From: Pseudomonadota bacterium
GTDB lineage: Bacteria; Pseudomonadota; Alphaproteobacteria; Rhizobiales; Rhizobiaceae
Assembly: GCA_023387775.1 (NCBI GenBank)
Contig: JAEWHN010000407.1
Coordinates: forward strand, 1-38,417
DNA: 38,417 nt
Direction: 5' to 3'
Shown: in pieces, positions 1 through 8,086 of the stretch
How the letters are laid out: each line of letters opens with the position of its first letter
Numbering within the stretch: the first letter of the stretch is position 1
Made by a program: the position numbers and the translations under genes
The notes under the pieces: model-generated
Databases searched by the model: none
What the model saw: the letters and a program-made list of their open reading frames with translations, nothing else
Told to the model about the DNA's origin: nothing

Positions 1-1
1 A

Positions 2-1522
2 CGCACACAGTTCGAGAGCGGCGTGCCGCAAACGCTCAGCGCATTGGTTGATTCAGCAGCCGCAGGAAGCGTCCAGGTCTTCGCGACCGGGAACGATGCA
101 ATGATTCAGCCCGGTATTTTGGCAAGCCTGCCATACTATTACCCCGAATTGCAGCCGCACTGGATCGCCGTGACGGCTGTCGGACCGACAGGCGCTCTGG
201 CCAGCTACGCGAACATGTGCGGTGTCGCCGCGGCCTGGTGCATCACGGCACCCGGGGGAGACGGGCCGGGCGACGACGGAATTTGGTCGGCGGGGCCGGA
301 CAGCGACGACTATTACGTGTCGATGGATGGAACTTCGATGGCAACGCCGCATGTCACCGGCACGATGGCCATCGCCGCGCAGATGTTTCCAGATGCCGCC
401 TATTCGCAGCTAGCTCAACTGGTGCTGCAGACCGCCACAGACATTGGCGAGCAGGGCATAGACCCCGTTTATGGTTGGGGCCTGCTCAATCTTCGCAACA
501 TTGTCGACACCCTTGAGCCAGCCACCGGCGACATCTTCGCCGGCGCGGCCTGGTCGCGGTTCACAGCAATGGATCGTGTCACTCAGGTCATGAGAAACCG
601 GCTCCAGGCGCCGACTGGCTACGACAGCGACGCAACATCGACCATTGCATTCTCGGACGCGGGGCGCACGCCAGCGGGACCGAGCGCCTGGCTGACCCCC
701 GTCTATGGAACCGCATCTCTGGCAGCAAGCGCATCGTTTTCGGCGCATGACAGCGAAACTGCCGGCCTTATCGGCGGCATAGATCTCATCGCCGATACGG
801 AACTGCAGTTCGGCATTGTCGGTGGCTTCACGCACGCCCGGCTGACCACCACTGGCAAGGACAACTCCGCAACGGCCACCAATGTTCACCTTGGCGCCTA
901 TGGCAGGTGGGCCGCCGGTGGCTGGTTCGCTGACGGAACCGCGCAATTTGCACACTTCGACCAGTCGATCATCCGCCGTTCGATTTCCGGAGCAACGGGC
1001 ACCAGCGTCGCGCCGACCGGCGGGTCGAATGTCACCGGTCTCGGAACGGAGGTCGGCTTGCGTGCTGGTCACCGCTTCGAGTTGGACGACCTAGGATCCC
1101 TTTCTCCCTATGCATCGATTACGACGCGATGGCAGCATGCAAATGCGGCAAACGAAACCGGCGCCGGAATATTTTCCTTGACCGTGCCGTCGGCCGACTA
1201 CGCGCAGATCGAGGCCGGTCCGGGCGTTCGCATCGAGTCCACGCCGATTGCGTTGACGCATCATACGCTTCGACTGGCGGGAGATATTTCCTACACCCGG
1301 CTGGCGGGCGACAGGAACCTGCATGTTCCCGTCGAACTTCTCGGACGCACGTTGGACGCACGCACTGGCGCCCTTGGAGGCGATGTCCTACGCCTTGCTG
1401 CAGACGCCAATCTGACTTCCGCAAGCTCCACCGGGATGAATTGGTTTGCCGCCTATGATGGCGCATTCCAGAAACGCGCGTCGTTGCACACGGTAACATT
1501 GGGCGCCCGCATTCGGTTTTGA
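2..1522 (+). CDS. Autotransporter serine protease (S8 subtilase plus outer-membrane barrel), 5' truncated
   Basis: The frame is open from base 2, so the protein begins upstream of the window. Numbered from the GTG at 23, an oxyanion-hole type motif ATGND lies near residue 24 and the subtilase serine motif GTSMATPHVTG has its serine at about 105. The Asp and His of the triad must lie off-window. From about residue 165 a linker leads into a C-terminal domain of some 285 residues with alternating aromatic and glycine-rich strands, ending in RIRF with a terminal Phe. That is the usual signature of an outer-membrane autotransporter barrel. By family knowledge the passenger protease is exported through the barrel and either displayed or released. 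The substrate cannot be read. The family call is firm; the full length is unknown. Confidence 0.9.
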   Translation, partial: RTQFESGVPQTLSALVDSAAAGSVQVFATGNDAMIQPGILASLPYYYPELQPHWIAVTAVGPTGALASYANMCGVAAAWCITAPGGDGPGDDGIWSAGPDSDDYYVSMDGTSMATPHVTGTMAIAAQMFPDAAYSQLAQLVLQTATDIGEQGIDPVYGWGLLNLRNIVDTLEPATGDIFAGAAWSRFTAMDRVTQVMRNRLQAPTGYDSDATSTIAFSDAGRTPAGPSAWLTPVYGTASLAASASFSAHDSETAGLIGGIDLIADTELQFGIVGGFTHARLTTTGKDNSATATNVHLGAYGRWAAGGWFADGTAQFAHFDQSIIRRSISGATGTSVAPTGGSNVTGLGTEVGLRAGHRFELDDLGSLSPYASITTRWQHANAANETGAGIFSLTVPSADYAQIEAGPGVRIESTPIALTHHTLRLAGDISYTRLAGDRNLHVPVELLGRTLDARTGALGGDVLRLAADANLTSASSTGMNWFAAYDGAFQKRASLHTVTLGARIRF

Positions 1523-1530
1523 ATAGTCCC

Positions 1531-1888
1531 TCAGCAACTCCGTTTACGCGCAGCTTGTTCTGCCGGGTCGAATGGCTGGGCGCCCTTCAGCAGGGTGACA
1601 AGCTGACCTTGGCTGTGCATGCCGGTCTTTTGAAAGATGCGCTCAAGATATGTGTTCGGTGGCGAACGGCGGAGACCGCAAAGGCCTTCACCGACTGGGC
1701 CCTGCGGATAAGGCGACAAGGATTTTGGCTTCATCGTAAAGAAAGTCCCGCAACGCCATCGCACGCAGACTGTCGTAAGCGAAAGCGCGACGGATGCCGA
1801 TCCAGGCTGTCGCCGGAGCAACCGAGGGCGCGGCCAAAATGTCCGCCAAAGTGGCGAAATCGTGCCTCGGCGCTGGAGTTGACTCCAC
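1531..1888 (-). pseudogene. LuxR-type response regulator remnant, frameshifted
   Basis: On the minus strand two frames together resemble the C-terminus of a LuxR/GerE regulator. One frame (to about 1690) reads DEAKILVALSAG and then hits a stop. A second frame (from about 1660 down) continues as SPNT-like PPNTYLERIFQKTG and QLVTLLKG, which matches the recognition helix and last helix of LuxR HTH domains. No single frame spans both parts and the sensor portion is missing. It is best read as a degraded gene. It lies tail to tail with the autotransporter, with only 8 bases between their ends. Confidence 0.6.
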
Positions 1889-1952
1889 CGACCGAACTGA
1901 AATCCTGGGCGGGTAAAGGTTGGCTTGTCAGCCCGGAAATGCCCAGCGGTCA

Positions 1953-1992
<40 letters not shown>

Positions 1993-2095
1993 CTGGCCGA
2001 AGCAAAGAATCGCCTCGACGGAAATCAGTCGCTGGCCGACCGATCCCGCGCTTCATAGCCGATGCGGTCGCGGGCATCAACGGGGAAATGGAGTT

Positions 2096-2146
2096 GCGCT
2101 GTCCTCCGCAGGGCAGAGGTTACAGGTTCGAATCCTGTCGGGTGCG
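2096..2146 (+). pseudogene. tRNA-Arg(CCG) fragment, 3' half, opposite orientation
   Basis: The plus strand holds an anticodon-arm-like stretch (GCGCTGTCCTCCGCA), then GGCAG, a variable region, a perfect T-arm (ACAGG TTCGAAT CCTGT) and the acceptor CGGGTGC plus discriminator G. No CCA is encoded. Its acceptor pairs 7 of 7 with GCACCCG of the fragment at 1953-1992, and its GGCAG pairs 5 of 5 with that fragment's CTGCC. No D-arm or acceptor 5' strand can be found just upstream. Confidence 0.65.
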
Positions 2147-2422
2147 AAAGGCGGGTCCCCGCGCCTTGCTGGAGCCGGAGCGAGCGAGTTTTCCGGCAGC
2201 ATTGCCGTGCGTCGTCTGGCGCTCGGGCGAACTGGGTCTTAACGGTTTGGGGTCTTGGCGGCAGAGTGGCTCGCGCGCTCCGCGCCATTCCGCTCCGAAC
2301 GGCCTGTGCCTACGGGGTGCCGGCAGGGTACCCAAAGCGCTCGTCCAAAAACTCCGCTGAAATTGCGGAATTCGGCGAGCTTTGGTAGGCCGATTGGACC
2401 TGGGAATGATTGAGCGAGCCGG
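2147..2422. other. Intergenic stretch without a recognisable gene
   Basis: No frame gives a protein-like sequence. A GC-rich inverted repeat right after the tRNA fragment (2149-2166, AGGCG and CGCCT arms) lacks a T-run. The rest looks like degraded intergenic DNA. Confidence 0.4.
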
Positions 2423-2897
2423 ATGACCCCGCAAGACGATCTTGGCACGAGACCTCTGCGCTATCCGATCGTGTGGACAAGCTGCGTCCTGATCGGATTG
2501 GGGGTGCCGGGCGTCTTGTCACTGCTGTTGACGCTACCGGAAATGGCTGGCGTTCCCCGCTGGGCCTTGCTGATCAATCCCGCGATTCTCCTGGTTGCAA
2601 TGGCCTTCATCGATCTGGCGTCTCGCAGCCCGCTCGAGCCCGCTCCCGCCGCGGTGGGTTCTGGTCATTGGCGCCATTGCCTCGGCGGCTCTGTTCGCCG
2701 CCGGTTATCTGCCGGCAGCGGCGCTCTCAGGCGACCTGACCCTGCCTCTCGTTCTCAGGATCCTGGGGCTCAACGCTGGGGTCGGGCTGGTCTTTGCATT
2801 CCTGTTTGCAAGCCGGAACCTGGAAAGTGCGATCGGCGCCCATATGGGGTTCCACGCAGGCGTGGCTGTGGCGGCGCTCTTCGTCTCCATTCTCTAG
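2423..2897 (+). pseudogene. CPBP-family intramembrane protease remnant, frameshifted and internally deleted
   Basis: The first frame begins with ATG at 2423 and encodes a hydrophobic N-terminus (transmembrane stretches near VWTSCVLIGLGVPG and ALLINPAILLVAMAF). Around base 2640 the membrane-protein character jumps to the frame ending at 2897. That part contains VLVIGAIASAALFAAGYLP and the C-terminal SAIGAHMGFHAGV, like the end of CPBP/Abi (CAAX-type) proteases. The catalytic EExxxR motif that should lie in the middle is absent, and the usual FxxxH second motif reads FAAGY. I infer loss of the catalytic centre plus a frameshift. A sequencing error alone would not explain the missing motif. Confidence 0.6.
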
Positions 2898-2983
2898 GTC
2901 GCGTTCCGCTAGCCGCCGGTGCGTGTTGCGCCCGCGGCATGGGCCATTCGTGAGCGGGGTTACGTCTGTTGTCGACAGTTCGC

Positions 2984-3229
2984 CTATTTGTTACGGCGAC
3001 GCCCGCGTGAACCTTGCCAGCCGCCAAGCATGTCCAAGGCTTCCAGCCCATCCGCTTCGCTGTCAGCTTGCCTGATTCTTGTTGCCAGAAACAACGACGT
3101 TGCCTTGGAGAAAACCTTGTGCAGGTAGGAGTGCGCTGTTGAAGTGGTGTCTCCGCCTTCGACAGCCCCGAATGTTCGCGCTTGCTTCGCTACCCGTTGC
3201 ATGTACTCTTCCCCTTGTTCTGTACCCAT
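2984..3229 (-). CDS. Hypothetical small protein, uncertain
   Basis: An 81-codon reading frame starts at ATG 3229 and gives a plausible soluble, helix-rich protein (residues such as GEEYMQRVAKQAR and KATSLFLATRIRQ, basic C-terminus). Third codon positions are less GC-rich than in the surrounding genes, which may mean foreign origin or that it is not coding. There is no clear ribosome binding site. I do not recognise a family. Confidence 0.25.
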   Translation of the reverse strand: MGTEQGEEYMQRVAKQARTFGAVEGGDTTSTAHSYLHKVFSKATSLFLATRIRQADSEADGLEALDMLGGWQGSRGRRRNK

Positions 3230-3526
3230 TAATTCAGTTCCAGGCTGACGGGAGACGACGCGTGGTCGTCTTTCGTAGCTTCTCATTCGCTAGAGGGTCG
3301 ACTAGGGAAGTACCTGGTGTGCCTCTTGGTTGACCTGCCCAGATGACGCCGCTGTCTTTCAGCTGCGACGCAAGATGGGTCCGTGAACTGGAGTGCTTTA
3401 AGGACAGATTGGAACGGAAGGGGGTGGAAATGTCTGGAACATCCAGGAAGTTCTGCAGATAGGCGTTCCGTATGCTGGAGCGGTCGACGCAAGAGACTTC
3501 CGCATCGCTATTTTCCTGGAGGTCGG
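3230..3526. other. Intergenic stretch with at most gene debris
   Basis: Only short frames occur here. A 39-codon frame from ATG 3343 to the TAG at 3460-3462 reads like part of a charged helix (ELECFKDRLERKG) but has no ribosome binding site. It may be debris of a lost gene. Nothing else is supported. Confidence 0.3.
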
Positions 3527-4450
3527 GTGGCCAACAACATAAGCCAAAAGCTGCGTCTCACCGCCGCCCTGATCGGTGCGGTGACGCGAAAGGATCTGGC
3601 TGCCGCCTTTCGCCGGATCAATCCAGCCTCTGCCTTCGACGTCGATCGGGCCGACAAGTGGTTGCAGGGCCGCGCAAAGCCGCGCCAGTTCAGCGTATAC
3701 GATGATTGGATGAAACTGCTCGAGCTGCAGCAGCCGTCGGATTGGATCGCCGACTGCGATCTCGAGGATTTCATCGAGCAAATCTGCATCCGGCACGATC
3801 GGGACCGCGCGCTACTGGAGCGCCGCGCCGCGGCATTCGGCAAGCCGCCGTTGATAGGGCAGGACGACAAGGGTGCAACGATTGCGGGCCAATATGTCTG
3901 CTACTCGCATAGCTGGTCGCCCTACACCTCGGGGCTGATGATGCGCAGCACCCTGCTGATCGAGCAGGAAAACGGGCCGCCGCGGCTGACGGCGACATAT
4001 ACCGAACATCTACCCACTGTCCTGCTGCAGCTAAAAGGACAGGTCATTGTCACCAGGCGAAGCGTGTTCATCCATGTCGGCGGCGCGGCCGACGATGCCC
4101 ACTTCTTTTTCTGTCTGTTTCCATTCTCGCCGCCCGGAAGTGTGCTGGGCGGGTACATGACCGGAATCCCGATTTTCGGGCCAGAATCACAGCCATCGGT
4201 CACTCGCATGGTGTTGGTGCGTATCAAGGAGCCTGAGAACCAGTCGAGCATCGAAGGCGCTTACCTGGAGCCGGCAGCAACCATCACCGAGGACCTCAAG
4301 AACTTCCGTGTGAACCTCGATGACCCGGACGCTTCAAACGCTTATCTCAGTACCTTCCTCAGTCCGGCCGCAGGCGGCACGGACAAGATCCCCAAGGACG
4401 ATTTTCAGCGCCTGGTAGAGACATTCGATCGCGCGTGGCTTCGGAATTGA
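3527..4450 (+). CDS. Protein of unknown function with HTH-like N-terminus and beta-rich C-terminal domain
   Basis: I place the start at GTG 3527, giving 307 residues, because GGAGG at 3518-3522 lies at suitable distance and the frame before it is not protein-like. Residues about 4-68 look like an all-helical DNA-binding or adaptor domain (RKDLAAAFRRINPAS, then WLQGRAKPRQ and WMKLLEL). Residues about 118-240 form a strand-rich domain with motifs GQYVCYSHSWSPY, ATYTEHLP and VFIHVGGAADDAHFFF. The C-terminus is again helical. There is no signal peptide or membrane segment. The layout suggests a one-component regulator with a ligand-binding domain, but I cannot name the family. It stands alone between a decayed region and a convergent gene. 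Confidence 0.75.
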   Translation: MANNISQKLRLTAALIGAVTRKDLAAAFRRINPASAFDVDRADKWLQGRAKPRQFSVYDDWMKLLELQQPSDWIADCDLEDFIEQICIRHDRDRALLERRAAAFGKPPLIGQDDKGATIAGQYVCYSHSWSPYTSGLMMRSTLLIEQENGPPRLTATYTEHLPTVLLQLKGQVIVTRRSVFIHVGGAADDAHFFFCLFPFSPPGSVLGGYMTGIPIFGPESQPSVTRMVLVRIKEPENQSSIEGAYLEPAATITEDLKNFRVNLDDPDASNAYLSTFLSPAAGGTDKIPKDDFQRLVETFDRAWLRN

Positions 4451-4502
4451 GGTTTTGGCCGCCCGCCCACCAGGGTGGGCGGGGCAATGTCCAAACACCC
4501 GG

Positions 4503-5036
4503 TCAGGCCGGTATGCGCCGGTCGTATTCCTTTCTGAGACGGCTCCAGCCGTCCCAGAACGGCTCTGGCGCCTCGCCTTTCGCGCGAGCGGCCAGGATGT
4601 CGAGGTGCATGTGCCATCCGGCGCCGACCATCAGCGTGGTTGTGCGGTCCGGCAGGCGGCGATGGATGACCGTAAGCAGGACTTCGTTGCCCTGCGGGAT
4701 CAGCTCGAAGGAAACGTCGCCGCTGCCTTCCCAGGCAAAGGCGAGCTTGCGCGGCGGGTCGAGCTCGGTGATCCGGCTCTGCATCCGCTGCTCTTGCGAG
4801 AAGCCGGTCGGCCGCTGGCCGGGCGGGTCGGTAAGCTCGTCATTTCGCCAGACGAGCTCGAACGGTGCGCCGACTTCCATTTGCATCGGCCCGGCCGCCA
4901 GCCACTGGCGGCGCAGATCGCTGTCGGTCAGATATGCCCAGACGCGTTCGATAGGGCCGGGCAGAAGACGCTGGATCTTCAACGTGGCAGGCTCGGTCAG
5001 CACGCCATAGGCGTCCAGAGTTGCAAGTTCCGTCAT
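4503..5036 (-). CDS. SRPBCC/AHSA1-domain protein
   Basis: 177 residues with the AHSA1-type SRPBCC fold pattern: ATLKIQRLLPGPIERVWAYLTDSDLRRQWL at the N-terminus (helix-grip entry and WL motif), a central strand series with FAWEG, and the C-terminal long helix beginning GAGWHMHLDILAA. These domains bind hydrophobic ligands in a deep cavity; the ligand is unknown. The ATG overlaps the stop of the ArsR gene by four bases, so the two are translationally coupled. Paired ArsR-SRPBCC genes are common in alphaproteobacteria, where the regulator controls its partner. Confidence 0.9.
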   Translation of the reverse strand: MTELATLDAYGVLTEPATLKIQRLLPGPIERVWAYLTDSDLRRQWLAAGPMQMEVGAPFELVWRNDELTDPPGQRPTGFSQEQRMQSRITELDPPRKLAFAWEGSGDVSFELIPQGNEVLLTVIHRRLPDRTTTLMVGAGWHMHLDILAARAKGEAPEPFWDGWSRLRKEYDRRIPA

Positions 5037-5401
5037 TGATCGTCTCCTTTGTCAGGCGCGTGGGATACGGGTAGGGCCTCCTTGCGGAGGAGCTGTTCCA
5101 GCACATCAAGACGTTCTGTCCAGAAGCGCTCATAAACGCCCAGCCACTGATGGGCGCTGGCGAGCGGTCCGGGGTCGAGCCGGCACAGATGGGTGCGGCC
5201 GCGGATCTCGCGGCGGATCAGCCCAGCGTTCTCCAGCACCTTGATGTGCTTCGAAGCGGCGGCAAGCGAGATTTCGAATGGGGCCGCGAGCTGGGTCACC
5301 GTTCTCTCGCCACCGGCGAGATCGCGAAGCATCTGCCGGCGCGTGGCGTCGCCGAGGGCATGAAAGACGGAATCCAGTTGAGGTGCGTGTAATTCAACCA
5401 T
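5033..5401 (-). CDS. ArsR-family transcriptional regulator
   Basis: From ATG 5401 the protein has 122 residues and the standard entry LDSVFHALGDATRRQML. A winged HTH follows with recognition helix SLAAASKHIKVLENAGLI and wing RREIRGRTHLCRL. No Cys metal site is visible, so it is an SdpR/ArsR type without an obvious metal sensor. An ATG at 5437 is in frame, but it lies upstream of the promoter described below and adds residues foreign to the family, so I reject it. The regulator probably represses itself and the following SRPBCC gene through the palindromes at 5392-5411 and 5434-5449. Confidence 0.9.
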   Translation of the reverse strand: MVELHAPQLDSVFHALGDATRRQMLRDLAGGERTVTQLAAPFEISLAAASKHIKVLENAGLIRREIRGRTHLCRLDPGPLASAHQWLGVYERFWTERLDVLEQLLRKEALPVSHAPDKGDDQ

Positions 5402-5411
5402 GTGGTTGAAT
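5392..5411. promoter_or_regulatory. Operator 1 of the ArsR regulator
   Basis: Perfect inverted repeat ATTCAACCA-TG-TGGTTGAAT. It covers the -10 end, the predicted start site and the ATG of arsR. The core TCAACC-N4-GGTTGA recurs exactly 40 bp upstream. Confidence 0.7.
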
Positions 5412-5437
5412 ATAAAAGCGCGCCTTTCGAAAGTCAA
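5409..5437 (-). promoter_or_regulatory. Sigma-70 type promoter of the arsR-SRPBCC operon
   Basis: Reading the minus strand, TTGACT (5437-5432) is followed after exactly 17 bases by TATATT (5414-5409). A start site 7-8 bases further on would fall at about 5402, directly at the ATG at 5401, so the mRNA may be leaderless. Confidence 0.65.
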
Positions 5438-5449
5438 CCATTCGGTTGA
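5434..5449. promoter_or_regulatory. Operator 2 of the ArsR regulator
   Basis: TCAACC-ATTC-GGTTGA, the same core as operator 1, overlapping the -35 hexamer. Centre-to-centre spacing to operator 1 is 40 bp. Confidence 0.7.
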
Positions 5450-5599
5450 ATGTCGATATGCACCTGGAATACGAAGCGATATAGGCTGATCGGCGCCCCT
5501 TTCGCCGCAAGGCAGCAGCCATTAAGGAGTGCTTCGTGAAGCTGAGCCCGACAACAAGCGCATGTCCGCTGGGGGCCTAACCTCCGGAGACCCCGGCAA

Positions 5600-6187
5600 A
5601 TGTTCACTCTCGCGGATGTCCACACATTCAGCCAGGAGATCAAGAAGAGCCGGTTCCTGGCGGTCGCGGGACCTGTCTCAAGCGAGGCTGCGGCGAAGGA
5701 ATTCATCGCCTCGCACTCGGAGGCGAATGCGAACCATAATTGCTGGGCCTGGCGCGTCGGCCAAAACTATCGCTTCAGCGATGATGGCGAGCCGAGCGGC
5801 ACGGCGGGCAAGCCGATCCTGCAGGCATTGGACGGTCAATCCCTCGACCATGTCGCCGTAGTGGTCACGCGCTGGTTTGGGGGCGTCTTGCTGGGCACGG
5901 GCGGTCTTGTACGGGCCTATGGCGGCACGGCTTCCTCGTGCCTCCGGTCCGCCGAGAAAATGCCTATCGTGGCCACGGTCGAGGCAACGGTCATCTGCGG
6001 CTTTGCCGACCTTGCGATAGTTCAGGCGAGACTTTCCTCGCTGCCAGGTGTTCGAACGAACGCGGAGAGGTTTACCGCAACCGGCGCGGAGCTCGACCTG
6101 GCGCTGCCGGAAGCCGATGTTTCCGCCATCATGCGGATGATCGCCGATCTGACCAGCGGTCGTGCCACGATCTCGTTGCCGACGTGA
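5600..6187 (+). CDS. IMPACT/YigZ family protein
   Basis: 195 residues, the usual length. The N-terminal UPF0029 domain shows KKSRFLAVAGPV, then NHNCWAWR, FSDDGEPSGTAGKPIL and VTRWFGGVLLGTGGLVRAYG, which are the hallmark motifs. A C-terminal DUF1949-type ferredoxin-like domain follows (about 130-195). The family is linked to translation or proteolysis control, but its bacterial role is unsettled. GGAG sits about ten bases before the ATG. The gene stands alone on the plus strand. Confidence 0.92.
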   Translation: MFTLADVHTFSQEIKKSRFLAVAGPVSSEAAAKEFIASHSEANANHNCWAWRVGQNYRFSDDGEPSGTAGKPILQALDGQSLDHVAVVVTRWFGGVLLGTGGLVRAYGGTASSCLRSAEKMPIVATVEATVICGFADLAIVQARLSSLPGVRTNAERFTATGAELDLALPEADVSAIMRMIADLTSGRATISLPT

Positions 6188-6276
6188 GGACGGGAGCGCC
6201 GAGCCTTGCCCAGTGGCATTGACTCGATGTCCTTGCCGGGCAATGCAATCGGGCCAGATCGATCAGAGGGGATGAA

Positions 6277-6609
6277 ATGCGTGGTCTTCTTTATTCCGGC
6301 GCCTTGATTGCCGCCATGGCGTGTCCCGGTGCCGTTCAGGCCCAGGACGGCAGCACGGACACGGTTGCCAGAGGAAAGGCGCTGGTCCTCAAATATTGTT
6401 CCGGGTGCCATGCGGTGGAACTCACCGGCGACAGCCCTCATCCCAAGGCGCCGCCGTTTCGCACGCTTTCCCAGCGGTTTCCGATCGATGCCCTCGAAGA
6501 GACGTTTATCGGCACCATCGACACGGGGCATCCGGGCATGCCCGTCTTCAAGGCGACGCAGGATCAGATCGATGCCATCATCGCCTACATTGCGACGGTG
6601 ATGGAGTAG
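6277..6609 (+). CDS. Small periplasmic class I cytochrome c
   Basis: 110 residues with a signal peptide (about 1-22, ending VQA), one haem-binding CSGCH (C41, C44, H45) and a likely axial Met88 in GHPGMPVF. The single-haem fold continues with DAIIAYIATVM at the C-terminus. It would act as a periplasmic electron carrier. The partner is not evident from the neighbours. It is convergent with the catabolic operon that ends at 6697. Confidence 0.9.
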   Translation: MRGLLYSGALIAAMACPGAVQAQDGSTDTVARGKALVLKYCSGCHAVELTGDSPHPKAPPFRTLSQRFPIDALEETFIGTIDTGHPGMPVFKATQDQIDAIIAYIATVME

Positions 6610-6696
6610 GCGCCGTTGCGCGCAACCAGGCTTGTGTAGCCGAGGCGAACCCGCGCGGCGGATCGAAATCCACCGCGCCTTGCGCAGTCGCTGCCT

Positions 6697-7326
6697 TCAG
6701 TTGCAGATGGTGGCGGCGGTAGCGGCTCTCAGTTCCTGTTCGGAAACTCCGTCCGCAAGCTCGACGATCTTCAAGCCGCCCTCGACGACATCGAGAACGC
6801 CGAGATTGGTGATTATCCGGCTCACCACTCCCTTGCCCGTCAGCGGCAAGGTGCATTCCTTCAGGACCTTGGATTCGCCGGCCTTGTTGGTGTGCTCCAT
6901 CACCACGACGACTCGCTTCACCCCGGCAACGAGGTCCATCGCGCCGCCCATGCCCTTGACGAGCTTTCCGGGGATCATCCAGTTGGCCAGGTCTCCCTTT
7001 TCGGAAACTTCCATGGCCCCGAGGATCGCCATGGCGATCTTTCCGCCCCGGATCATGGCGAATGACTGCGCGCTGTCAAAATAGGCGGAATGCGGCAGCT
7101 CGGTCACGGTCTGCTTGCCCGCATTGATAAGATCCGGGTCGACATTGTCTTCCGTAGGGAAGGGGCCGATGCCAAGCATCCCGTTTTCGGATTGCAGCGT
7201 GACGGTCATCCCTTCGGGAATATAGTTGGCGACAAGGGTAGGGATGCCGATGCCAAGATTGACATACATCCCATCCTCGAGCTCCTTCGCAGCGCGTGCC
7301 GCCAGCTGATTACGGTCCCATGCCAT
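6697..7326 (-). CDS. scoB: 3-oxoacid CoA-transferase, subunit B
   Basis: 209 residues from ATG 7326. The motif SENGMLGIGP carries the catalytic glutamate of family I CoA-transferases. Also present are GIPTLVANY near the N-terminus and GGAMDLVAG in the middle. Together with subunit A it would transfer CoA from succinyl-CoA to a 3-oxoacid such as acetoacetate or 3-oxoadipate; the two cannot be told apart by eye. It is the last gene of the minus-strand catabolic operon, 11 bases after subunit A. Confidence 0.92.
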   Translation of the reverse strand: MAWDRNQLAARAAKELEDGMYVNLGIGIPTLVANYIPEGMTVTLQSENGMLGIGPFPTEDNVDPDLINAGKQTVTELPHSAYFDSAQSFAMIRGGKIAMAILGAMEVSEKGDLANWMIPGKLVKGMGGAMDLVAGVKRVVVVMEHTNKAGESKVLKECTLPLTGKGVVSRIITNLGVLDVVEGGLKIVELADGVSEQELRAATAATICN

Positions 7327-7337
7327 GGTCTTACCTC

Positions 7338-8033
7338 TTAGGCTGCGCGAGTGGTGCGTTGTTCGATGCGTTTTTCGTGCGTGCCGGTGATCAGGCGGTG
7401 CACATAGATGCCGGGCAGGTGGATGTGGTCGGGGTCGATCGATCCCACCGGAACGATTTCCTCCACTTCGGCAACACAGATCTTGCCGCAGGTGGCTGCC
7501 GGAACGTTGAAGTTGCGAGCGGTCTTGCGGAAAACGAGATTGCCGGACGTATCGGCTTTCCACGCCTTTACGATCGCCAGGTCCATGACCAGGCCGGTCT
7601 CGAGGATGTAGGTTTCGCCGTCGAAGTCCTTGTGCTCCTTGCCTTCGGCGATAAGCGTGCCGACACCGGTCTTGGTGTAGAAGCCGGGGATGCCCGCGCC
7701 GCCGGCCCGCATCCGCTCGGCCAGGGTGCCCTGCGGGTTGAATTCCAGTTCCAGCTCGCCTGAGAGATACTGGCGCATGAATTCCGCGTTCTCGCCGACA
7801 TAGGAAGAAATCATCTTCCTGATCTGGCGTGTGTGCAGGAGGATGCCGAGGCCAAAGTCGTCCACGCCGCAATTGTTCGAGGCGATGGTGAGGTTCCTGG
7901 TGCCGGACTGCTTGAGCTGCTCGATCAGCAGTTCCGGAATGCCGCAGAGGCCGAAACCGCCGACTGCCAGCGACATTCCGTCAAACAACACGCCGTCCAG
8001 CGCTTCGGCGGCGGAGTTGAATACCTTGTTCAA
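7338..8033 (-). CDS. scoA: 3-oxoacid CoA-transferase, subunit A
   Basis: Start placed at TTG 8033 (231 residues) because AAGGAG lies seven bases before it and the protein then begins LNKVFNSAAEALDG, as expected for the family. The upstream in-frame ATG at 8060 falls inside a hairpin and has no ribosome site. The glycine-rich CoA-binding motif GGFGLCGIPE and GVDDFGLGIL are clear. Subunit B follows directly. The substrate could be acetoacetate, which the neighbouring homogentisate pathway releases, or a 3-oxoacid made by this operon. Confidence 0.92.
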   Translation of the reverse strand: MNKVFNSAAEALDGVLFDGMSLAVGGFGLCGIPELLIEQLKQSGTRNLTIASNNCGVDDFGLGILLHTRQIRKMISSYVGENAEFMRQYLSGELELEFNPQGTLAERMRAGGAGIPGFYTKTGVGTLIAEGKEHKDFDGETYILETGLVMDLAIVKAWKADTSGNLVFRKTARNFNVPAATCGKICVAEVEEIVPVGSIDPDHIHLPGIYVHRLITGTHEKRIEQRTTRAA

Positions 8034-8049
8034 ACGATATCTCCTTAAT

Positions 8050-8086
8050 AGCCGCCCCATCCCGTTGTTCGCGGAATGGGGCGGCT
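8050..8086. promoter_or_regulatory. Intercistronic hairpin before scoA
   Basis: Perfect 11-bp arms AGCCGCCCCAT and ATGGGGCGGCT with further inner pairing. On the transcript it sits immediately upstream of the AAGGAG of scoA. There is no T-run behind it. It may stabilise or process the mRNA or partially terminate it. Confidence 0.55.

Noticed and set aside
2149..2166. GC-rich inverted repeat after the tRNA fragment as an intrinsic terminator
   Set aside because: Stem has a bulge and is not followed by a T-run.
5536..5580. 14-codon ORF with AAGGAG six bases upstream of a GTG, before the yigZ-type gene
   Set aside because: Too short to judge, no coupling to the next gene and no known leader peptide for this family; kept only as a note.
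6697..7872. A single 391-residue CoA-transferase fusion
   Set aside because: The upstream part of this frame overlaps scoA out of frame and is not protein-like; scoA and scoB are two separate genes with their own starts.
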